Below are positions 58,801 to 64,000 of a stretch of DNA of 64,000 nucleotides, in pieces; position 1 is the first letter of the stretch, and every line of letters begins with the position of its first letter. The notes below the pieces were generated by a model, which was given only the letters and a program-made list of their open reading frames with translations, was not told where the DNA came from and did no database searches. The position numbers and the translations under genes were made by a program. The stretch covers positions 62,001 to 126,000 of the forward strand of contig JAJAGP010000363.1 of NCBI GenBank assembly GCA_025084515.1, in the 5' to 3' direction. Source of the DNA: Ancistrus triradiatus. Taxonomy: Eukaryota; Chordata; Actinopteri; Siluriformes; Loricariidae.

Positions 58801-59395
58801 CAAGTTCCTTCATATAATCATACCATTATTTTGTCCTGGTCCTGTGTGTATGAATACAACCGATACTCACTGAAGCTATTTATAGGAGTTTATTCAAATC
58901 AGTTACTTTTATGAAATGCCAACACGTTGTATGGGTTTATCCTTCTCCTTCAGAAGTAACTGTTACCTCCAGACGAATCAAGCAGGGCTGTAATCCTGAG
59001 GAACTCCAACAACTAAATCTATGTAATATTAATCTATAATGTGAGATTTGGAGGAATAAATGCGAGCAGGACTACAATTTGCGTAGCTACAGTTAAAATG
59101 GTGGCGTCAGTGTCCTGCACAGGATTAAGGATCTGTCAGGTTCTAACCAGGCCTCCATCCTGAGCGGCTAATAAACCAGACCTCTGCTGTTCCGAAGTCT
59201 CTAACATCAAACATCAAGCATTCACAAGCTTTATAATAAGGTATATAATATGAATAACAGCGTGTAAGAGTGCTGCGGCTGTGCCTCTCTCACCGTGGCC
59301 TCCATACACTCCCAGCTCCTCATGTCCGAGCCCGACAGCAGAAAACTCTTCGTGTTGCCCCGAAAATTCACTTTCAGGTTGATGTACAGCTCCAT
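46701..59395 (-). CDS. nbr1: NBR1 autophagy cargo receptor (22 coding exons)
   Basis: Twenty-two GT-AG exons on the minus strand join in frame to 2847 nt, or 948 residues (human NBR1 966). Domains in order: PB1, about 1-84, with the acidic motif YFDEENEEVSINSQ that pairs with the basic face of p62/SQSTM1. A ZZ zinc finger, about 203-240 (C205, C208, C219, C222, C228, C231, H235, H239). A lysine/arginine/glutamate-rich coiled coil, about 270-303. The four-tryptophan (FW) domain, about 344-453, between DENLPDG and CSIVVDP. The LC3-interacting core YIII at 742-745 inside SSEDYIIILPDCFDTS. The amphipathic helix GGLVKGALSVAASAYKALF from about 864. The UBA domain, about 900-940, ending DNDWYSTRY. 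The family product links ubiquitylated cargo and peroxisomes to autophagosomes. The start MELYINLKVNF matches the family N-terminus and has G at -3 and +4. Teleosts may carry two nbr1 copies; I cannot tell which this is. Confidence 0.96.
47381..47477 (-). CDS. nbr1: nbr1 coding exon 21 (amphipathic helix)
   Basis: Encodes ANSITGGLVKGALSVAASAY and KALFTGQSGPQK, the membrane-binding amphipathic helix just before the UBA domain. The acceptor is TTCTTAG and the donor AAAAG|GTGAAT. Confidence 0.93.
47515..47700 (-). mobile_element. Dispersed fold-back repeat copy (nbr1 intron 21)
   Basis: GCAGCTTTACAAATATCTAG, AGCAAGCATAGGGCGAGAGT and AAGAAACCTTCTGAGGACCA match the family. It begins 38 bp from exon 21. 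Confidence 0.65.
48164..48212 (-). CDS. nbr1: nbr1 coding exon 20 (49 nt)
   Basis: Encodes DATNSCTAADSEVQEL and a split Lys. It was found because exons 19 (phase 1) and 21 (phase 2) cannot join directly without a stop; this exon repairs the phase exactly. The acceptor is CCTTCAG and the donor CTCAA|GTAAGA. Confidence 0.8.
48829..48929 (-). CDS. nbr1: nbr1 coding exon 19
   Basis: Encodes a glutamate/glutamine-rich segment, SSDTEEQPLTAETPQDGEEQ to EEPGHN. No close human counterpart is apparent. Support is the GT-AG sites, phase 2 to phase 1 continuity and an open frame. The donor AATG|GTACAC runs straight into a CA tract. Confidence 0.78.
49000..49338. mobile_element. MITE of the 'cttaggccacc' family (nbr1 intron 18)
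   Basis: TA followed by CAGTAGAGTGCAAAAGTCTT and AGGCCACC at the left, with the inverse GGTGGCCTAAGACTTTTGCA at the right. About 340 bp, no ORF. Confidence 0.85.
49437..49803 (-). CDS. nbr1: nbr1 coding exon 18 (LIR motif)
   Basis: The largest exon, 367 nt. An acidic and basic low-complexity run leads to SSASSEDYIIILPDCFDTS and RPLGESMYSSALSQPG, the LC3/GABARAP-interacting region with core YIII. It ends PRPSKSR. The donor is a non-optimal GTCAGT (phase 2). Confidence 0.95.
50083..50250 (-). CDS. nbr1: nbr1 coding exon 17
   Basis: Encodes a serine/proline-rich disordered linker, VLRPAPQGSVSL to AEHLTA. Sequence identity to mammals is low, so the call rests on GT-AG sites, phase 1 continuity and position. 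The acceptor is TTTGCAG and the donor CTGCAG|GTAACC. Confidence 0.82.
50251..51351 (-). other. nbr1 intron 16
   Basis: Non-coding. 50640-50720 contains CGATACC/GGTATCG-like repeats of unknown family. No exon seen. Confidence 0.45.
51352..51510 (-). CDS. nbr1: nbr1 coding exon 16
   Basis: Encodes DVTQAPEVGG through QFVSDHVIRSLTL and ILQGRCTTN. The core matches QFVCETVIRSLTLDAAP of human NBR1. Phase 1 in and out. Confidence 0.92.
51804..51908 (-). CDS. nbr1: nbr1 coding exon 15
   Basis: Encodes DITPCISPLPHDALLQEKP and NLGLVQEEAEAVKSIL. The family block TPCMSPLPHDSPLIEKPGLG is recognisable. Phase 1 in and out. Confidence 0.93.
51944..52385 (-). mobile_element. Two repeat fragments (nbr1 intron 14)
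   Basis: 51944-52010 has GGCAAGTTTATTTGTATAGC, a common fish dispersed repeat. 52205-52385 is a fold-back family copy (GCAGCTTTACAAATATCAAA, GGGAGAAACCTCAGAAGGAC). Confidence 0.6.
52423..52498 (-). CDS. nbr1: nbr1 coding exon 14
   Basis: Encodes DLLSFELLDINIVQELESVP and NNTPA, matching the family closely. The acceptor is GATGCAG and the donor AGCAG|GTAAGC, leaving phase 1. Confidence 0.93.
52634..52660. repeat. (GT)n microsatellite at the nbr1 exon 13 donor
   Basis: Reads (CA)n in the nbr1 transcript, beginning about 8 nt after the 5' splice site of exon 13. Confidence 0.9.
52668..52799 (-). CDS. nbr1: nbr1 coding exon 13
   Basis: Encodes 44 residues ending EFYIPSVDLLTAQ, a conserved NBR1 block. 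The acceptor is TGTTTAG. The donor CACAG|GTGACG is followed at once by a pure CA repeat on the transcribed strand (52634-52660). Confidence 0.92.
53033..53458. mobile_element. MITE of the 'cttaggccacc' family (nbr1 intron 12)
   Basis: TA then CAGAACTGTGCAAAAGTCTT at the left and GGTGGCCTAAGACTTCTGGA then CAGTACC at the right. About 425 bp. The right end lies about 50 bp from the exon 12 donor. Confidence 0.85.
53509..53694 (-). CDS. nbr1: nbr1 coding exon 12 (FW domain end)
   Basis: Encodes 62 residues, with LEGTYTSHWRLAHRGEQFG and PRVWCSIVVDP closing the FW domain. The donor is CCTCAG|GTGAGT. A MITE copy lies about 50 bp into the next intron. Confidence 0.95.
53775..53858 (-). CDS. nbr1: nbr1 coding exon 11 (FW domain)
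   Basis: Encodes LKFMWGNLAVGSGERW and EVSVPTLQPGQ, 28 residues, phase 0 at both ends. The acceptor is CTTTAG and the donor GGCCAG|GTGGGT. Confidence 0.93.
54120..54279 (-). CDS. nbr1: nbr1 coding exon 10 (FW domain start)
   Basis: Encodes DENLPDGSRLRPGTKFIKYW and KMKNSGTMSWNSDTK, the first part of the four-tryptophan domain. The acceptor is CTCTGCAG. The donor ACAAAA|GTACTC is followed by a CA tract. A 32-bp-period minisatellite begins about 20 bp upstream of the acceptor. Confidence 0.93.
54295..54475. repeat. Minisatellite, first block (nbr1 intron 9)
   Basis: Units around TACTTTTGGCCGCGTTAGGG and variants. Spacing is 26 to 32 bp. The same unit family as 54660-54915, inverted at its end (CCAAAAGTATTGGGACAC). 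Confidence 0.75.
54660..54915. repeat. Minisatellite, eight 32-bp units (nbr1 intron 9)
   Basis: TACTTTTGG-type markers start at 54679, 54711, 54743, 54775, 54807, 54839, 54869 and 54901, so spacing is 32 bp except for one of 30. The motif resembles a fish Tc1/MITE terminus (CCAAAAGTATTGGGACAC on the other strand). Confidence 0.9.
55103..55306 (-). CDS. nbr1: nbr1 coding exon 9 (coiled coil)
   Basis: Encodes the charged helix FRKAEKQRLKAEKRQLKAE and VKEIRKQL. The donor is placed at CCCGA|GTGGGT. It is the only nearby GT that keeps phase 2 with exon 10 and removes the intronic frame. Confidence 0.88.
55404..55529 (-). CDS. nbr1: nbr1 coding exon 8 (ZZ finger end)
   Basis: Supplies ZZ ligands C222, C228, C231, H235 and H239 in SVCTSCTLCEPCSFSHDPSH. 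The spacing between the last cysteine and first histidine is three residues, against six in human NBR1. The acceptor is TCCGCAG and the donor GAGCAG|GTGAAC (phase 2). Confidence 0.9.
55614..55810 (-). CDS. nbr1: nbr1 coding exon 7 (ZZ finger start)
   Basis: Opens FKDQVVREAVEKI, then a variable linker, then the first ZZ ligands CSSC (residues 205 and 208) and YQC (219). The donor is TGCAG|GTGATA (phase 2). Confidence 0.9.
55951..56085 (+). mobile_element. tRNA-derived SINE (nbr1 intron 6)
   Basis: GGGTGGCACAGCGGCAG as A box and GACCCGGGTTCGAATTCC as B box, then a short body. It ends within 15 bp of exon 6. Confidence 0.65.
56099..56176 (-). CDS. nbr1: nbr1 coding exon 6
   Basis: Encodes 26 residues ending PPAWFTSYMEK, which matches the family segment PDWFTSYLE before the ZZ finger. 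The acceptor is ATCGCAG and the donor AGAAG|GTGGGT. Confidence 0.88.
56594..56770 (-). CDS. nbr1: nbr1 coding exon 5
   Basis: Encodes 59 residues. SAARQGNRLQMNVYE closes PB1, followed by a proline- and glycine-rich linker. The acceptor is CCTACAG and the donor CAGGCG|GTGAGC, phase 0. Confidence 0.9.
56939..57228. mobile_element. MITE with perfect 17-bp inverted termini (nbr1 intron 4)
   Basis: CACTACAAGGCCAAAAG at the left and its exact inverse CTTTTGGCCTTGTAGTG at the right, 290 bp in all, preceded by TA. Tc1/mariner-type MITE. Confidence 0.88.
57424..57446 (-). CDS. nbr1: nbr1 coding exon 4 (23-nt microexon)
   Basis: Encodes LEYEEALK, completing the PB1 acidic motif. The acceptor is ATTTCAG and the donor CTAAAG|GTAAAA. 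The split codon gives Leu where human NBR1 has Gly. Confidence 0.87.
57545..57563 (-). CDS. nbr1: nbr1 coding exon 3 (19-nt microexon)
   Basis: Encodes VSINSQ plus one base between acceptor GTTTTAG and donor CCAGT|GTGAGT. Six residues match the family exactly, and the phase fits exon 4, so this very short exon is supported despite its size. Confidence 0.88.
57678..57740 (-). CDS. nbr1: nbr1 coding exon 2 (PB1)
   Basis: Encodes 21 residues, VKRSFGL to TYFDEENEE. It carries the acidic half of the PB1 OPCA motif. The acceptor is TTCTCAG and the donor GAAGAG|GTGAGT, phase 0 on both sides. Confidence 0.93.
58017..58319 (-). pseudogene. Second-family Tc1 transposase fragment (nbr1 intron 1)
   Basis: SEQTTRPTLKQMGYSSMRSH and PLLSAKNRRLRLQFTLDN match the linker region, then TIQAGGGVMLWEGFSWHAL matches the block after the first catalytic Asp. 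The segment that should hold WSDES is deleted, so the first catalytic residue is lost. Distinct from the family at 671, 2753 and 37236. Confidence 0.8.
59294..59395 (-). CDS. nbr1: nbr1 coding exon 1 (PB1 start)
   Basis: Encodes residues 1-34, MELYINLKVNF through WECMEAT, the first half of the PB1 beta-grasp. An in-frame ATG nine codons upstream exists, but family alignment and the GACATGG context favour this one. The donor is CCACG|GTGAGA (phase 0). Confidence 0.9.
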
Positions 59396-59600
59396 GTCGG
59401 TTAGGAAAGGCTCCGAAGGCACCGCATAGAAAACCGAAACCCTTACACGATCAAATGAACGACGATACCGGATTCCTCCCTCGAACCGAAATCACCTTGT
59501 GTTTACATCAGCGAGTGTAAACACACCCACCGCGTCACGTGACCCCTTGCACGCCTGACGTTGCTGTCGGGTTTATAGGTTAAGTCCCAAATCAACCACC
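59396..59600 (-). promoter_or_regulatory. nbr1 5' UTR/promoter region
   Basis: CpG-richer than its surroundings and contains the CLEAR motif. No TATA box seen. An acceptor-like CCTTCGGAG just upstream of the ATG leaves open a separate non-coding first exon. Confidence 0.45.
59534..59543. promoter_or_regulatory. Perfect palindromic CLEAR motif upstream of nbr1
   Basis: GTCACGTGAC is the full consensus for TFEB/TFE3/MITF, the regulators of lysosome and autophagy genes. It lies about 140 bp upstream of the nbr1 ATG in a CpG-richer patch, where the promoter or 5' UTR is expected. Binding is inferred. Confidence 0.6.
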
Positions 59601-59954
59601 GATGTCCCCTACACACCTAGCAAACTAACCGGTCTCTGCGGGGTATTATTAAATTAAACTTCACTTACATTCACCGTGAAGCATCCCTGCTTAAAAACAA
59701 AATAAGTCATAATCGTATGTAATAACCGTGTGACTAATAAATAATTGTAAACATACACCGTGTTGCTAGTTTATTGTTTACACTTACCTCGCACTTAAAC
59801 TAGGGGGCAGAATTTAGGCTAGTTCAGTGTTTGGCTAGCCATAGCGATAAAACTGCACCAAATATTTCTTGAAAACTGCGTTGAGAGAACACAATATAGC
59901 AAATATAAAGCAAATGAGAGTGGATTCTGGAAAATACAGTACTGTGTAATGACT

Positions 59955-60545
59955 GTGACCATATATTGCTCTAGGAACATATGATTTTGGGATCTTAGGG
60001 TTTGGATTCTGAAAAAAAGACTTGGGTAGCCTACGACCATTGACTACGTAGCTCAGATAAACTACAATACAACATAGTAGTATGAAAACAGTAGACCTAA
60101 TAATTTAGGACTAAATCAGGACTTTAGAATAATGTAGCACGTATCTGAAAAAGGGATACAGAGCCCTGAGAATATATGACACTAAGAATATACGTCCACT
60201 GAAACATGGGGTATTGGGAGCTTAGGACTCTAGTCACAAAAGGCCCAAGGACAATAAATAAGTAACTGTAGAAACATTGGTCTATGGGAATACAGGACCA
60301 TGCAAACATTGGCGTCTAGTAGTATAAAGCCCTGGGGAAATGAAGTCATAAGAATATACAGTGCTGGCAACATATCCATAGGACCCTAGGAACACTGGTC
60401 TTGGAAACATTGAACCCTTGGAACAAACAGCCCTATGAAAATAGATTAATGGGAACTTGAGATGCTAGAAGAAAATAAAGCCCTGATAACACATGGGAGT
60501 ACAGAACACTGGGCTCTGGATGTATAGAGTCTAGGAATGTATGTG
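59955..60545. repeat. Decayed minisatellite upstream of nbr1
   Basis: Degenerate GGAACAT/AAACATTGG and CTATGGGAA/CCCTAGGAA blocks. AACATTGG recurs 32 bp apart (60273 and 60305), with about 16-bp sub-spacing elsewhere. Confidence 0.65.
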
Positions 60546-61589
60546 AATATATATGTGGCACCTCGACCTTTTGTTTCTAGTGGTCTTTTAGTGGACCTCA
60601 GGTTGGATAGTAAAATGCCGTTGGTCTTTGAGGTACGTACATATTAATTGTGAAAATTAACTGTAGTGCCATTATGACTGCACCAAGTCTTGTATCTTCA
60701 GTTCACTATGTAGAACTCGGGTTTGATTGAGCTGATATCAGTGGGCAGAGGAAGTACAGGGACTATGTTGGACGCCATGTTCATATGACATATGACATAC
60801 AATACTCTGTATAGGACTCGCCTCTCAACATAAAGAAATGCAGCTAAGCATTGTAACCCTGTATGTTATTACTTATTATCTACACAAGAGGGCAGCACAA
60901 ACATACCAGGAGCTCCTTGGTATGCAGCTTCAAGTTGCGTATTTATTTCTCTACATTCTCCCTATTCTTTTGTTTTTCTGTCTCTTTAAACCTCACTTTT
61001 CTTGGTCAGGATCACGGGAGGATCCCAGAGCCTACCGTGAAATTCACTGGGCATGACCAGAAGCAAGACTTTGATGGGATGCCAGTCCCTTATAGTGATG
61101 TCAAGCCTACCATCTGTTGTAGTAGTCTGACCTACCCAGAAGTTACAGCTGAGGCTCCTACAGGGTCCAGGTGGTGGGCTCGGGTCTCATTAAACTTACA
61201 GAATTCATATATTTTTATTGTATTATTTTATTCACTTTGTTATTTTTATAATTATATTTAATTCCAGCATTGTATTTTCCCCTACTCTCTATAGGTTTGT
61301 GGTGGGTACGTTTCAGTGACACTGGGTTATGGAAAATTTGTATATTGCCTAAAAATTGAATTTTGTTTTGCAGTGAAGTCATAAGGCTTTGCTCAAAAAA
61401 AACCAAAAAAAAAACAAAACAAAACAGATGTATCTCATTCTCTCCTAGTTTGGGAAAGATGATATTAGGACTTGGCCTGTCATTTTTCTGTTTGACACCA
61501 GACATAGTCTGGGCGCCCCTGGCCAAATTACATGTTTTGTTGATTTTTCTAATGTGCAAAGGTTTAACTTTTTCCATATGTTTTAACAT

Positions 61590-61965
61590 ACACTTCACAG
61601 CCAAAGGTCTGTGGACACTGTTTCTCATTAGTGTACTTGCCACATTCACTGCTGAAAGGTTCATAATTTGAACACACCAGCACCGAACCTCCATGGAATG
61701 GGTTATAGTGAAAACCTCAGTGGCTGTCAGTATGACATTTTAATAGGTTTCCTCCCCAACAGGTCAGTTCAACAACTTGCTGTCTTTCCATCCTAGCACA
61801 AAGTCCAAAAAGGAATGGTTTGCCAACTTTAATGGAGAACTTGGCAGACTTGCACTGAGCCTTGACTTGAACTCCATCAGACACACCACTGAGATTTACT
61901 GAAACAACAACTGTGAGTCTGGGCTTACAGTCCAACTTCAGTGCCTGACCCCAAGAGTGAAGTTA
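61590..61965. mobile_element. Possible Tc1/MITE remnant
   Basis: The left edge TTCACAGCCAAAGGTCTGTG followed by GACAC looks like a fish Tc1-type terminus. Inside, TTGACTTGAACTCCATCAGA recalls the transposase LNPI-coding region. The right terminus was not found. Confidence 0.4.
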
Positions 61966-62959
61966 CACATTCTACTGGAAAACATTCTCAGAAGAGGAAA
62001 GGCCGTTGTAGCAGCAAAGAGGAGAGCACCTCCACTTCTGTATCATGTATATACATGAAAGTATTCAGAAATGTGTCATATTTAAATGGGATCTTTGTAG
62101 AGTGTACAAAAACGTTTGCACACAGTGTCCACCATTCCCCCTGCGACTTTTAAATAATGTATATAAATCACTTTCACGTCATGTACTCAGGTACAGAACC
62201 AAAAGCAAAGAGTTGGAAAGGCAGGGTAGCCACAAAATAAGACCTTAAGCAACTAAATCTTTAGCATTTTCAATGATCATATCAGTTTGCCCCGCTACCA
62301 TCCACCCCCCGCGGGCATACATTTATATAAATATTTACTTTACTGCAGGTTTATTTAATTTGGTTCAATTTTGGGTCAGGATATTTCCCTCTCACGCTAG
62401 ACCCAAGGTCTCTGATACATGTTAGCATAGACCCAAAGAGCCTCCAGCAAGAGGACATTTGGAAAAAGTCCAAAGGGATGAAAGCCAAGATGTTTTTGAC
62501 CTCTTAACAAGATCCAGACTCTGATAGCTTAGCTGAGCAGTTCCTAGTGTGTACACGAGACCTTTGTTTGATGAATAACATGACAAGATTGTGTAGAGAG
62601 CACACAAAATGCTTTGCTAAAATAATGAAAAACTTTGTTTACCATTGAGTTGATCATCACTTACGCCAGTGTCATAACAGAGCTCTGCTCTTCACGTCCA
62701 CTTGTCAGAACTGGGACGCTGGTATCTGGAAAGCATCCTCTGTTTCTGTGCAGATACCAATTTAGCCTTGATTTAGCACTTTAGTCGGGGCTACCTTTAT
62801 TTTGAGAATTATTTCTACTTTTACTCGGGTTCCTAAATATATTTTTCAGTACTAAAACTTTGTTTTATCCTGTCTCGTTTATCCCAGTCATGGTCCCTGG
62901 CGTAGAAAAACTGATCCAGATACAGTAACAAAATCTCCTGCTGCAGTAGCAAAGATACA

Positions 62960-63140
62960 AATTGCAGAGATTCCCAGCCTAGATGTCTGTGTGGGTTTTA
63001 TCTGGGTACTCTCATTACCTCCCACATTCCAAATAGGTGCATTAGGACAAGTGTTGTCTCAAAAAAATGAGTGAATGTGTGCAAATGCCCTGTGATGGAC
63101 TGGCATTCTGTCTAGGGTTGGTTCCCTCCATCCATCTTGA
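62960..63140 (+). mobile_element. LINE/SINE body fragment
   Basis: GTGGGTTTTATCTGGGTACT, CTCCCACATTCCAAATAGG and CCCTGTGATGGACTGGCATT are consecutive parts of a widespread fish repeat. A shorter inverse piece lies at about 480-550. Confidence 0.55.
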
Positions 63141-63214
63141 AGGTTTTGTGCAGTGGGAAATGACTGCATGCCTTACTTAAATTCAGACCTTCAAATAACT
63201 GACAACATATTATT

Positions 63215-63340
63215 ATTGGAACAGGTACCTTTGGTACTTATACATTTGGCAGTGGGACATTTAATACTACTCTTGGATGTTTGGTACTAGACCTAGTACC
63301 TTTGGTACTGGAATTTGAACTAAATTCTTTGGTAGAGAAA
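63215..63340. repeat. Short decayed tandem repeat
   Basis: GTACCTTTGGTACT occurs at 63225 and 63296 with related TTTGGTACTAG blocks between. Confidence 0.45.
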
Positions 63341-63579
63341 CCTGAGAACAGGTGTATTTCGTAAAAGCGTGTATACCTTTTAATACAACATCCTAACTGA
63401 CTGCCAACCATGTCAGAATCAATTTTATATCCTTATTAAAATGAGTCCTTCCTATTTCCCATCTGACTCTCTCCCCATCACCATGCTTGGAGGATGAGGG
63501 CTAGCATGTGGTTCCGCCAAGACGTATAGAGATCAGACCCCATTTTATTAGAAACTGGCAAAGGAATCCACGTACAGTA

Positions 63580-63622
63580 TTCCCACAGGTGTTCACAAAC
63601 CTTTTCTTGCAGCTGTATATTG
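63580..63622. mobile_element. Tc1-type terminus remnant
   Basis: GTGTTCACAAACCTTTTCTT then GCAGCTGTA resembles the inverse of a fish Tc1 end. No transposase follows. Confidence 0.4.
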
Positions 63623-64000
63623 CTCTGTGGATAGAGAGATAGAGAGATAGAAGTTGGCTGAATGGCTTAGCATGACATTAAAGAACATGCCTAAAAGAGA
63701 TTTACAAACATCTGGATTTTGTCAGCGAGGCTCGGGCATTGCTGAGCACTATAGTAAAGCAAAACCCAGTAAGCAGTCAGCATCCTGCAAAGAAAGGGAG
63801 GTTCAGGGGAGTACAGCTCCCAGACAAATCAGAACTGCTTTACATGACATCATTAGATAAGCCTGACATTAAGAAAAGTTCACACAGTTGAGGAAAAAAG
63901 TTCTGAAAACATTTATATTCTTCTTTCGCTTGGCCCTTTTTACTAACATGATTGTCAATTTGATCCATCATTAAAACCCTGCTCATTTTTGGACACTACG

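Noticed and set aside
61215..61694. 159-residue minus-strand frame
   Set aside because: It runs through a poly-A/AAAC-rich stretch and a transposon remnant, with no family resemblance.

Overview
This window looks like nuclear DNA from a teleost fish. Two spliced vertebrate genes with long introns sit in AT-rich DNA full of Tc1-like transposons, palindromic MITEs, tRNA-derived SINEs and minisatellites. The repeat types (long-inverted-repeat Tc1 elements, SINEs with TGTAAA-type tails) fit an otophysan fish, possibly a catfish, but that placement is inference. I see no bacterial, phage, CRISPR or defence system.

Layout. 1-17.2 kb is intergenic: a 520-bp MITE with two further copies in the window, a Tc1 fragment, a near full-length broken Tc1 element, and SINEs. 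17.26-35.53 kb holds hsd3b7 on the + strand. It has a TATA box, six coding exons and a 367-residue product. Splice phases agree at every junction. 35.5-46.5 kb is an intergenic stretch of repeats with no supportable gene. 46.47-59.54 kb holds nbr1 on the - strand. I joined 22 coding exons into a 948-residue protein with no frame break, carrying PB1, ZZ, coiled coil, FW domain, LIR, amphipathic helix and UBA. 59.6-64 kb is the region upstream of nbr1; it has a decayed minisatellite and transposon remnants. No BRCA1-like coding sequence is visible there, although BRCA1 is the head-to-head neighbour of NBR1 in mammals.

The two genes converge tail to tail about 11 kb apart and have unrelated jobs. 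HSD3B7 is the ER enzyme 3-beta-hydroxy-delta5-C27-steroid oxidoreductase of bile acid synthesis. NBR1 is a selective autophagy receptor. The clearest regulatory signal is a perfect 10-bp palindromic CLEAR motif (GTCACGTGAC), the TFEB/TFE3 site of lysosome and autophagy genes, about 140 bp upstream of the nbr1 start codon.

Other observations: CA-dinucleotide tracts lie just inside the 5' splice sites of at least four exons; two very small consecutive nbr1 exons (19 and 23 nt) encode the PB1 acidic motif; several minisatellites share a 32-bp period; a fold-back inverted repeat lies in hsd3b7 intron 4; and the last hsd3b7 exon is almost entirely G/C at third codon positions. I found no convincing undescribed system. 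Gene calls come from reading protein families by eye and were not checked against databases.
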